Source: Burkholderiaceae bacterium
GTDB taxonomy: Bacteria; Pseudomonadota; Gammaproteobacteria; Burkholderiales; Burkholderiaceae_B
Assembly: GCA_030158305.1 (NCBI GenBank)
Contig: JAOATE010000018.1
Location: 1-61,364, forward strand
Reading direction: 5' to 3'
Length of the DNA stretch: 61,364 bases
Of this stretch, positions 9,043-16,926 are shown one piece after another (the stretch's first letter is position 1; every line of letters starts with the position of its first letter). A model generated the notes under the pieces. The model ran no database searches. It had not been told where the DNA came from and saw only the letters and a program-made list of their open reading frames with translations. Both the position numbers and the translations under genes were made by a program.

Positions 9043-10797
9043 ATGTCCGCTCCCCCAAAGTCAGTGATCGCCACACCGTTTTTAGATCAGGCACGCCTTC
9101 GCCGGCGCCGCTGGTATTGGCTCACGCCGATGCTGATTCTGATCTTGTATGCGTGCGTGATGGGTGCCTTCTTTTGGTTACAGCGTATCCAAGACGGTAG
9201 CGTGATGTTCATCACGATCGATCAAGAAATGCGACAGCACCGTTTGATCTGGGTCGTGATCGCGCTTTCTGTTGTGATCGTCATCGCCCTACTGATTTTG
9301 TGGCGTTACACACGATACCGATCCGAGGCGGAAGCCGCGCTCATTGCAGAAACAGGTTTCAGACGCGCCATGGAAAACTCTATGTCGACAGGGATGCGCG
9401 TGTTGGATCTCGAAGGGCGCATTGCCTACGTCAATCCTGCCTTTTGTCGCATGATTGGCTGGAACGAAGCAGATCTGATTGGTCGTATGCCGCCCTTCCC
9501 TTATTGGGTACCGGGCCTGCACGATACGCACATGCAAACCTTGGAGAGTGTTCTAACAGGCAAAGCGCCGAGCAGCGGCCTTGAGCTCGAAGCACAACGA
9601 CGTGACGGCTCACGCTTTAACGCCCGCATGTACGTATCTCCACTGCTTGATCCTCAAGGCAATCAAATCGGCTGGATGACCTCCATGACCGACATCACTG
9701 AGCCCAAACGGATACGTGAGGCGCTGACTGCTGCGCACGAGCGTTTTATGACGGTACTCGAAGGCCTGGACGATGCGATCTCAGTGACAGCAGACACCAA
9801 TGATGGTCTTGAATTATTGTTTGCCAACCGAACGTACCGACGACTTTTTGGGGCGCAAACCAATGGGCATGATGAGTTGCTTGCCGGTCGGCGTGGCCGT
9901 TACACCGACGAATCCGTCGAAATTTTTTCAGCGTCCGTTCAAAGATGGTTTGAGGTGCAACACCGCATGCTGGCATGGACCGACGGACGGCGAGTCAGGC
10001 TTCAGGTTGCGCGTGACATCACAGAACGTCGTCAGCACGAAGAAACCTCAAGGGTTCAGCAAGAAAAGATCCAGCTCACCAGCCGTCTCACAACAATGGG
10101 TGAAATGGCCTCCTCGCTTGCGCACGAACTCAACCAGCCCCTGACAGCCATTGCCAATTACAGTATGGGTGCCGTGGCGATGGTCAAATCTGGCAATCCA
10201 AATATGGACATACTCCTGCCCGCGCTCGAAAAAGCTGCTGCGCAGGCTCAGCGTGCAGGCAAAATCATCAGCCGGATCCGAGACTTTGTAAAACGCAGTG
10301 AGCCTCGCCGACAAGCGATTCAAATTCAAACCGTTGTCGACAACGCCATCAGCCTCGCTGAAATACACTCGCGTAAACGTCAGGTCGCAATTAGTCACAG
10401 TGTGCCTGACAATCTGCCCGATGTCTTTGCAGATCCCATCCTGATTGAGCAAGTGTTGTTGAACCTTTTAAAAAATGGTCTAGAGTCCATGGAGCACAGT
10501 GCGGTGGAAACACTCGTCGTGGCTGTGACACTGCATGACCATCAAATTGAAGTCGCAGTCACCGATCATGGCCACGGCCTTTCGGACCCAGAGCGTCTGT
10601 TCGAACCCTTTTTTAGCACTAAATCTGAGGGGCTCGGCATGGGCCTGAATATCTGTCGCACGATTATTGAATCTCATCATGGCCGTCTTTGGGCGGTCAG
10701 CAATCCAGAAGGCGGAACAACCTTCCGCTTTACACTGCCTTGTGTCTCAAACCTTGAGGCGCAAAAGCACATTCAGTCCGAGGAGTTACCCACATGA
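9043..10797 (+). CDS. PAS-domain sensor histidine kinase (FixL/DctS/TodS type)
   Basis: Membrane sensor kinase of 584 residues. Two membrane segments (about 24-46 and 68-88) enclose a short periplasmic stretch. They are followed by a PAS domain (about 104-220), a second PAS-like region (about 230-330), a HisKA domain with phospho-accepting His361 in LAHELNQPLTAI, and an ATPase domain with N-box Asn478, the DHGHG box near 508 and a GLGMGL lid. The HELNQPL version of the H-box is typical of FixL/DctS kinases paired with LuxR-type regulators, as here. The start at ATG 9043 has only a weak ribosome site. It overlaps the regulator gene by ATGA. The signal is unknown. A link to the divergent PDH operon or to the nearby TRAP system is only inferred. 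Confidence 0.92.
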   Translation: MSAPPKSVIATPFLDQARLRRRRWYWLTPMLILILYACVMGAFFWLQRIQDGSVMFITIDQEMRQHRLIWVVIALSVVIVIALLILWRYTRYRSEAEAALIAETGFRRAMENSMSTGMRVLDLEGRIAYVNPAFCRMIGWNEADLIGRMPPFPYWVPGLHDTHMQTLESVLTGKAPSSGLELEAQRRDGSRFNARMYVSPLLDPQGNQIGWMTSMTDITEPKRIREALTAAHERFMTVLEGLDDAISVTADTNDGLELLFANRTYRRLFGAQTNGHDELLAGRRGRYTDESVEIFSASVQRWFEVQHRMLAWTDGRRVRLQVARDITERRQHEETSRVQQEKIQLTSRLTTMGEMASSLAHELNQPLTAIANYSMGAVAMVKSGNPNMDILLPALEKAAAQAQRAGKIISRIRDFVKRSEPRRQAIQIQTVVDNAISLAEIHSRKRQVAISHSVPDNLPDVFADPILIEQVLLNLLKNGLESMEHSAVETLVVAVTLHDHQIEVAVTDHGHGLSDPERLFEPFFSTKSEGLGMGLNICRTIIESHHGRLWAVSNPEGGTTFRFTLPCVSNLEAQKHIQSEELPT

Positions 10798-11420
10798 ATA
10801 CCCCCCAAACTGCTAGCACCGTTTACATTGTCGATGATGACGAAGCCGTCAGAGACTCTTTACGCTGGTTGCTTGAGGCAAATAACTATCGTGTTCGGGC
10901 ATTTCCAAGCGGAGAAAGTTTTCTGGCAGAGTACGACGAAAAACGTCCTGGTGTTCTGATTGTGGATGTCCGCATGCCAGGCATGAGCGGACTTGAGCTT
11001 CAAGAGCAACTCATCGCCCGCAAATCGACGATGCCGATTGTTTTCATTACGGGTCACGGCGATGTGCCAATGGCAGTCTCCACCATTAAAAAAGGTGCGA
11101 TTGATTTTCTGGAAAAGCCCTTTGACGAAACAGACTTGCGCGAAATCGTCGGCCGGATGTTCGAACAAGCCAATGAGAGACTGTCACAAGCCCAGGCGCA
11201 AAAAGCCCATGATGCGATGTTGGCTCGACTGACTGCGCGCGAACAACAAGTCCTCGAACGTATTGTTGCGGGTCGCCTCAACAAACAGATTGCTGACGAT
11301 CTGGGTATTAGTATCAAGACGGTCGAGGCGCATCGCGCAAACATCATGGAAAAGCTTCAAGTCACGACCGTTGCGGATCTGATGAAAGTTGCCTTGTCCA
11401 AAACAGAGATTTCTGTATGA
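10794..11420 (+). CDS. Two-component response regulator, FixJ/TodT family
   Basis: Cytoplasmic DNA-binding partner of the preceding kinase, 208 residues. The receiver domain (about 8-122) has the acidic cluster Asp14-16, phospho-accepting Asp58 in LIVDVRMPG, Thr86 and Lys108 in EKPF. The LuxR/GerE helix-turn-helix occupies about 140-200 ([15 protein letters not shown], then [10 protein letters not shown]). The start codon overlaps the kinase stop in ATGA, and the stop overlaps the folD start in another ATGA. All three are therefore probably translated in a coupled way. Target genes are unknown. Confidence 0.95.
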   Translation: MNTPQTASTVYIVDDDEAVRDSLRWLLEANNYRVRAFPSGESFLAEYDEKRPGVLIVDVRMPGMSGLELQEQLIARKSTMPIVFITGHGDVPMAVSTIKKGAIDFLEKPFDETDLREIVGRMFEQANERLSQAQAQKAHDAMLARLTAREQQVLERIVAGRLNKQIADDLGISIKTVEAHRANIMEKLQVTTVADLMKVALSKTEISV

Positions 11421-12280
11421 CGGCACGTATCATTGACGGCGTCAAACTCGCTGCAACAATTCGCGAAAATGTAGCGCAGCGAGCAGCAACACTGACCGCA
11501 GCCGGAGTCAAACCTGGCCTGGCCGTTATTTTGGTGGGGAGTGACTCCGCTTCTCAAGTGTATGTGCGCAATAAGGTTGCCGCTTGTGAAAAGGCGGGCT
11601 TGTACTCTGTGCTCGAACAATATGACGCCGACATGTCTCAAGAGGCCTTGTTGTCCCGCATCAGAGAATTGAATGTGGACGCTTCCATCCACGGGATTTT
11701 GGTACAGCTCCCCTTACCCGCACACATTGATGCTCACCAGGTAATAGAGACCATTGCTGCCCAAAAGGATGTAGACGGCTTTCACGTCAGTAATGCAGGA
11801 CTGCTCATGACGGGCAAACCTTTGTTTAGGCCTTGCACGCCCTATGGCGTCATGAAAATGCTGGAATCTGAGCACGTACCGCTCAGGGGGGCTGTCGCAG
11901 TCGTCATTGGCGCGAGCAATATCGTCGGTAAACCCATGGCAATGCTGCTTCAAAGCGCAGGTGCCACAGTCACGATCTGTAACTCAAAAACGAAAGAACT
12001 CAGTTGGCACACTCGGCATGCGGATATTCTGGTGGTTGCAACAGGTAAGCCTAGAATGATCGATGCGAGCATGGTGAAACCAGGAGCGATTGTGATTGAT
12101 GTCGGCATCAACCGCGGCGCCGACGGAAAGCTTTGCGGAGATGTTGACTTTGACAGTGTCAAAACAGTCGCAGGCGCCATCACTCCCGTACCGGGTGGTG
12201 TGGGCCCCATGACCATTGCCATGTTGCTGGTCAATACCATCGAAGCCGCTGAACGTACTTTACTCACGTCCTCAACATAG
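11417..12280 (+). CDS. folD: Methylenetetrahydrofolate dehydrogenase / cyclohydrolase
   Basis: Bifunctional cytoplasmic enzyme interconverting methylene-, methenyl- and formyl-tetrahydrofolate with NADP. The protein is 287 residues, the usual length. [13 protein letters not shown] carries the active-site Lys near 56, QLPLPAHID and the GKP(M/L) signature near 170-180 are typical, and the NADP loop [11 protein letters not shown] and the C-terminal [12 protein letters not shown] are clear. The start ATG overlaps the response-regulator stop by 4 bases, an unusual partner for a housekeeping one-carbon enzyme. The M3 peptidase gene begins 13 bases after the stop. Confidence 0.98.
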   Translation: MTARIIDGVKLAATIRENVAQRAATLTAAGVKPGLAVILVGSDSASQVYVRNKVAACEKAGLYSVLEQYDADMSQEALLSRIRELNVDASIHGILVQLPLPAHIDAHQVIETIAAQKDVDGFHVSNAGLLMTGKPLFRPCTPYGVMKMLESEHVPLRGAVAVVIGASNIVGKPMAMLLQSAGATVTICNSKTKELSWHTRHADILVVATGKPRMIDASMVKPGAIVIDVGINRGADGKLCGDVDFDSVKTVAGAITPVPGGVGPMTIAMLLVNTIEAAERTLLTSST

Positions 12281-12293
12281 TCAGGCTAAACAG

Positions 12294-14378
12294 ATGAACC
12301 CACTTTTGGTCCCAATGGATACGTTGGTCGACTATGCCTCGATCACCCCCAGTCACGTCAGCGATGCGATTGAGCAACTCCTCGCAAAAGCACGAACTGC
12401 CATCGGCGTCGCAGCCGATCCAAGTTTGGCACCAACATGGGAAGCAGTCGTCACGCCTCTTGACGACGCATCAGAGCCACTTTGGCGCGCGTGGTCCATT
12501 GCGGGACATCTCAATGCGGTCGTCAACACGCCCGAGTTGCGGGATGTCTATAACAAGATGTTGGGTCCAATCAGCGAATTTTCTACTTGGGTAGGTTTGC
12601 ACGAAGGGCTTTATCAACAATATCAGCGACTTCGTCATGCGCCTGACTTTGAGCAATGGTCTCCTGCAAGGCGCCGTGTCATTGATCTGGCCTTGCGCGA
12701 CTTTAAGCTCAGTGGTGTCGAACTTCAGGGTGACGCCCGTACCCGTTACGCCTTGAATTCCGATAGGCAGTCACAGGTTTCTCAAAAATTTTCTGAGAAT
12801 GTGCTGGACGCCACGGACAGTTGGTCACTGGTCATTGAAGACATCAAGCGATTGGACGGCATCCCCGAGGATACATTGGCATCTCTCAAGGATGCTGATC
12901 ACGAGCGTTGGACGCTCAATCTTAAAATGCCTTGCTACCTGCCCGTCATTCAATATGCGCACGATCGCGAATTGCGACGTACCATGTACCAAGCCTATGC
13001 GACACGCGCGTCGGATCAGGGTGATACCAATTTCGATAACTCGCCACTCATCGAAGAATCTCTTACCTTGCGTGCAGAAGAGTCTCAATTATTAGGCTTT
13101 CAGCACTTTGCCGACCTGCGTCTGCAAACCAGGATGGCTGATAGCGCTGAAGAAGTCATAGACTTTTTGCGACAACTCGCCAAACGAGCAAAACCTTTCG
13201 CGGAGCGGGATCTCACCGAATTAAAAACATTTGCCAAGGCTGAGCTGGGCCTCACCGATTTGCAGCCTTGGGATATCCCTTATGCTTCAGAGCGCTTGCG
13301 TGAAATGCGCTACGCATATTCAGAAGACGAGGTCAAACAATACTTCACAGAACCTCGCGTACTGAGTGGCTTGTTTGAGGTCATCGAGACTCTGTTTGGC
13401 GTGCGACTGACACCCCACAATTTAAACGGCTGGCACAAAGACGTTCGTGCTGCTGCAGTCCAAAATGATTCAGGCGAAGTGCTCGGCTATTTGATATTGG
13501 ATCTTTACGCTCGCTCAGGCAAGCAAGGTGGAGCCTGGGTCGACAGTGAGCGCAACCGTCGCAAACGTTTATCGACCGTGCAGACACCTGTGATTTATTT
13601 GACCTGCAATTTTGCGCGCCCTCAGGGCGACTGGCCAGCCTTGCTGACGCATGATGATGTGATTACCCTGTTCCATGAAAGTGGCCATGCCTTGCATGCC
13701 CTTCTTTCAGAGGTAGATGAGCCGGGAGTCTCTGCCTTTGCCGCAGTCGAGTGGGATGCGATTGAGCTGCCCTCGCAATTTATGGAAAATTTTTGCTGGG
13801 AATGGCAAGTGTTGCAACGCTTAACTGCGCACATCGATACTCAAGAGCCCTTGCCTAAAGAGCTTTACGATCGTATGAAAGCTGCACGCAACTTCCAGAG
13901 TGGTATGCATACAGTGAGACAGATCGAGTTTTCTCTGTTTGACATTCAACTGCACAACCGTAGCCAGGGGCTTTCCATTGCCGAGGTACTCACGCAACTC
14001 GATCAAGTTCGAGAGGAGGTCGCTGTCGTGCGCCCACCAAGCTGGCACCGCTTCCCCCATAGTTTTTCTCACTTGTTCGCGGGTGGCTATGGCGCGGGCT
14101 ATTACAGTTACAAATGGGCAGAGGTTTTGTCAGCAGATGCCTTCGAGGCGTTTGAAGAAGCGGCGGCACGCAGCGCGGCTTCAGCGCATCAAACTGCCGT
14201 GAGCCTTGGCGCACTTGACTCAGACACCGGAATGAAATTTCGCCGCGAAGTGCTTGCCGTGGGTGGAACCAGACCTGCCGCGGAGTCGTTCCATGCTTTC
14301 AGAGGGCGCCCGCCCAAGATGGATGCCTTATTGAGGCACAGTGGCATGCTCGACGAAGCCACGCCAATCCGTACTTAA
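12294..14378 (+). CDS. prlC: M3 family oligopeptidase (oligopeptidase A type)
   Basis: Cytoplasmic zinc metallopeptidase that degrades short peptides, including cleaved signal peptides. The protein is 694 residues from ATG 12294 (E. coli PrlC has 680). An upstream in-frame ATG at 12216 lies inside folD and is rejected. The zinc motif is HESGH at 461-465, and the third ligand Glu lies in the following DAIELPSQFMENF segment. The C-terminal HLFAGGYGAGYYSYKWAE is a hallmark of the family. It follows folD closely and is probably cotranscribed with it. The ribosome site is weak (CAGGC, then AACAG). Confidence 0.95.
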   Translation: MNPLLVPMDTLVDYASITPSHVSDAIEQLLAKARTAIGVAADPSLAPTWEAVVTPLDDASEPLWRAWSIAGHLNAVVNTPELRDVYNKMLGPISEFSTWVGLHEGLYQQYQRLRHAPDFEQWSPARRRVIDLALRDFKLSGVELQGDARTRYALNSDRQSQVSQKFSENVLDATDSWSLVIEDIKRLDGIPEDTLASLKDADHERWTLNLKMPCYLPVIQYAHDRELRRTMYQAYATRASDQGDTNFDNSPLIEESLTLRAEESQLLGFQHFADLRLQTRMADSAEEVIDFLRQLAKRAKPFAERDLTELKTFAKAELGLTDLQPWDIPYASERLREMRYAYSEDEVKQYFTEPRVLSGLFEVIETLFGVRLTPHNLNGWHKDVRAAAVQNDSGEVLGYLILDLYARSGKQGGAWVDSERNRRKRLSTVQTPVIYLTCNFARPQGDWPALLTHDDVITLFHESGHALHALLSEVDEPGVSAFAAVEWDAIELPSQFMENFCWEWQVLQRLTAHIDTQEPLPKELYDRMKAARNFQSGMHTVRQIEFSLFDIQLHNRSQGLSIAEVLTQLDQVREEVAVVRPPSWHRFPHSFSHLFAGGYGAGYYSYKWAEVLSADAFEAFEEAAARSAASAHQTAVSLGALDSDTGMKFRREVLAVGGTRPAAESFHAFRGRPPKMDALLRHSGMLDEATPIRT

Positions 14379-14428
14379 ACCATCAAGGCTTTATGTTGAG
14401 TATGCTTAATCAACCTGTATGTACCATC

Positions 14429-15040
14429 ATGAAACGCGTGCTCGCGAGTGTGATGACATGTTGTCTTGTTTTCCTGACGGCTTGCTCGGATCCAACGCAA
14501 AAATGGTCGCTCTATGATGTGTCGGGTCACTTGCCAGACCTAAAGTTTTCTTTGTTGGGCGAAGGAAACAAAATCATTACGCAAAAAGATTTGAAAGATA
14601 AAACAGTTTTGATGTTTTTTGGTTATGCCAGCTGCCCAGACATCTGTCCCACGACAATGGCTCAGCTTACCGAAGTCTTAGAAAAACTTGGAGATCAGGC
14701 TAAAGACGTACGGATCATTTTTGTCAGTGTTGATCCCCATCGTGACACACCTGATGTATTGCAAGCCTACGTGAATGCTTTCAATAAAAACGCAATCGGT
14801 TTAACAGGTAGCGAAAAACAAGTTGCCGATCTCGCTCGCCGCTACCGCGTTGCCTACCAGATTGAAAAGCCTAAGCCCGGTGATGATGCCAAAATCTACG
14901 ATGTCACGCATAGCCGCGGTGTGTTTATTTTTGACAAAACCGGTCGAGCGAGATTGTTAGCGCCCGACACAGAAAAAGTTGATGTCGTCACGCAAGACTT
15001 GCGGCAGCTTCTTGAGCTCACCAAGCCCGGCAAATCCTGA
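14429..15040 (+). CDS. SCO1/SenC/PrrC family lipoprotein, copper delivery to cytochrome oxidase
   Basis: Membrane-anchored thioredoxin-fold protein that helps insert copper into cytochrome c oxidase CuA or acts as a thiol redox protein. From ATG 14429 it is 203 residues, with a lipoprotein signal ending in LTAC. The in-frame start at 14393 would put 12 residues before that signal and is rejected. The copper site CPDIC lies in ASCPDICPTTM, and the distal His is in VTHSRG, both intact. It sits just upstream of the copper block (CopZ, CopA). It is convergent with the disulfide-reductase gene, with 11 bases between the stops. Confidence 0.93.
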   Translation: MKRVLASVMTCCLVFLTACSDPTQKWSLYDVSGHLPDLKFSLLGEGNKIITQKDLKDKTVLMFFGYASCPDICPTTMAQLTEVLEKLGDQAKDVRIIFVSVDPHRDTPDVLQAYVNAFNKNAIGLTGSEKQVADLARRYRVAYQIEKPKPGDDAKIYDVTHSRGVFIFDKTGRARLLAPDTEKVDVVTQDLRQLLELTKPGKS

Positions 15041-15051
15041 GATCAGCTATT

Positions 15052-16467
15052 TTAGGCAGGTGCGTGATCTGAGAGTGTTTGGTCAAGCTTGTCACGTGCG
15101 TCTCGTAAAGCCGTGCGTACACCCTCCTCAATCACAGGATGATAAAAAGGCATCTCTAGCATCCTGTCTACGGTGAGTTCCTGCTGAACCGCCCACGCGA
15201 GCAAATGCCCGATATGCTCCGCACTGGGACCGATCATCTCAGCCCCCAAAAATCGACGTGTCAACTTGTCCGCATAGACATGCAGCAAACCTTTATTTTT
15301 GAGCATGACGCGCGAACGTCCCTGACCAGTAAAGTCCACCTCACCCGTGACGAACGCACCCGGTTTGAGCTTGGCGAAAGCCTGACCAACCAGTGCGATC
15401 TGCGGATCGGAAAATACGACGCCTAGACCTGCTCTGCGCAAACCTGGCTGAACATCTGGAAAGTTTGCCGCATTGGCACCTGCGATTTTGCCTTCGTCAG
15501 CCGCCTCATGTAAAAGCGGCACATCACCATTGACATCACCTGCAATGAAAATGGGAAGTTGGGCGATTTGCATCGTTTCACGATTGAAGGCGGGGATTGC
15601 TCCTAACTGACGCTCTACGCCTGCCCGTTCCAAGCCCAATGCGTCAAGATTTGGCTTACGCCCAGTGGCAATCAGCGCATAATCAAAACGCTCTGTTTTT
15701 TCCGTATTGTCGAGCGCGACATAGCGGATTTCCACCTCATCGCCCACGCGCTTAGTGTCGAGCACACGCGCATCAGGATCCAAGTAGAACTCTTGCTGAA
15801 AAATCTTTTTGGCCACCTGACGTACCGCAGGATCACTCATCCCTGCAAGCGAACCACTGACACCAAATATGCGCACGGTGACCCCGAGTCTCGCCAGCGC
15901 CTGTCCAATTTCAAGACCAATGACCCCGGGACCAAAAACTGCAACACGTTTGGGTAAGTCATCCCAGGAAAAGACGTCGTCATTGATGACGAGACGATCT
16001 CCCAGACCTTTAAAGGGTGGAGGCACTGAAGGGCTTGAGCCCGTTGCGATGACGACGCTTTTAGTATGCACTTCGGTGTGCTGATCAACCGCCAACACGC
16101 CTGGTGCAGTAAACCTCGCATAGCCACGGAGTTTGTGTTCAGCGGGAATATTTTCAACACTCTCTAAAACAAACCCAACAAAACGATCACGCTCACGCTT
16201 AACGCGCTCCATGACCTCACGACCATTAATCCGCACTGAACCGTCAACATGCACACCAAAAGCAGAGGTGTGATTTGCGGCATGCGCAGCCTCAGCAGCT
16301 GCGATCAGAAGTTTGGAGGGCATACACCCTACTCTGGCGCAGGTCGTGCCATAGGCTCCGCCTTCAATGATGAGGGCCTGTTTGCCTGCGGCGATCGCGG
16401 CTCGATAAGCGGCCAATCCGGCTGTTCCAGCACCAATAATGACAACATCTGTGTGAAGTGTTTGCAT
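15052..16467 (-). CDS. Pyridine nucleotide-disulfide oxidoreductase (Lpd/GorB-like)
   Basis: FAD flavoprotein of 471 residues related to dihydrolipoyl dehydrogenase and glutathione reductase. FAD-binding GAGTAG is near 12, the redox disulfide is Cys43/Cys48 in CARVGC, the NAD(P) motif is GPGVIG, and the C-terminal HPVIEEG supplies the His-Glu pair. It lacks the lipoyl domain of the PDH E3 at 2969-4771, and no 2-oxoacid dehydrogenase genes adjoin it. It lies downstream of copZ on the same strand. From memory, Bordetella pertussis has a copZ - peroxiredoxin/glutaredoxin - gorB copper and peroxide operon. The arrangement here resembles that without the middle gene. Substrate is uncertain. The start at 16467 has AAGGAA upstream. 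Confidence 0.88.
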   Translation of the reverse strand: MQTLHTDVVIIGAGTAGLAAYRAAIAAGKQALIIEGGAYGTTCARVGCMPSKLLIAAAEAAHAANHTSAFGVHVDGSVRINGREVMERVKRERDRFVGFVLESVENIPAEHKLRGYARFTAPGVLAVDQHTEVHTKSVVIATGSSPSVPPPFKGLGDRLVINDDVFSWDDLPKRVAVFGPGVIGLEIGQALARLGVTVRIFGVSGSLAGMSDPAVRQVAKKIFQQEFYLDPDARVLDTKRVGDEVEIRYVALDNTEKTERFDYALIATGRKPNLDALGLERAGVERQLGAIPAFNRETMQIAQLPIFIAGDVNGDVPLLHEAADEGKIAGANAANFPDVQPGLRRAGLGVVFSDPQIALVGQAFAKLKPGAFVTGEVDFTGQGRSRVMLKNKGLLHVYADKLTRRFLGAEMIGPSAEHIGHLLAWAVQQELTVDRMLEMPFYHPVIEEGVRTALRDARDKLDQTLSDHAPA

Positions 16468-16536
16468 GCTTATTCCTTGACGACACGTCGGTCACGAAGC
16501 GATCACTGCACCGACTTAAATAACGGTGTGAATCCC

Positions 16537-16552
16537 AATCACAGTTGTGATT
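16537..16552. promoter_or_regulatory. Palindrome AATCACA-N2-TGTGATT upstream of the disulfide reductase
   Basis: A perfect 7-bp inverted repeat with a 2-base centre, 70 bases upstream of the reductase start and inside the 198-base gap to copZ. The gap is AT-rich, has no other gene, and also contains a looser pair, CTATCAA (16579-16585) and TTGATAG (16613-16619). The palindrome is a plausible dimeric operator. The regulator is unknown. Confidence 0.4.
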
Positions 16553-16665
16553 AGACATACGCAAAGAATAAACACATACTATCAAATAGTGAAATTATAT
16601 TTATTTAATCTATTGATAGCTTTTTGAAACAAAATATTTATCTTGGTAGTTTTTATCTATTTATC

Positions 16666-16875
16666 CTATTTCACCAATGCCTGACGGATAGGCGTATAGC
16701 CAGCCTCTTTGATCGCTTTTTCCACTAACTTGTCGTCATGGGTGCCTGATACGGTAACGGTGTGCGTCGCGACATCACACAAAACACTCGCCTCCGGCGC
16801 CACAGTGTGTACACTGGACGTGATCGATTTCACACAGTGATTACAAGTCATATCAATTACTTGGAATGAGGTCAT
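16666..16875 (-). CDS. copZ: Heavy-metal-associated domain protein, copper chaperone
   Basis: Small cytoplasmic ferredoxin-like metal carrier of 69 residues, a single HMA domain with Cys11 and Cys14 in MTCNHC. It would bind Cu(I) and hand it to the CopA ATPase encoded divergently only 51 bases away. The start ATG at 16875 has AAGGAA upstream on the minus strand. The reductase gene follows on the same strand after 198 bases. The HMA motif and the location make copper the most probable metal, although HMA domains alone do not fix specificity. Confidence 0.93.
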   Translation of the reverse strand: MTSFQVIDMTCNHCVKSITSSVHTVAPEASVLCDVATHTVTVSGTHDDKLVEKAIKEAGYTPIRQALVK

Positions 16876-16926
16876 GATGAAATTCCTTAAAGTAAAAATG
16901 CAACAAAATCGCGTGATGAGCAGCCC

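Noticed and set aside
12216-12293. Upstream 26-codon extension of the M3 peptidase
   Set aside because: It lies in folD in another frame, without a ribosome site; ATG 12294 begins the family-like N terminus.
15052-16467. Mercuric reductase
   Set aside because: It has the redox CxxxxC of the superfamily but no N-terminal HMA domain and no C-terminal vicinal cysteine pair, and no mer genes are near.
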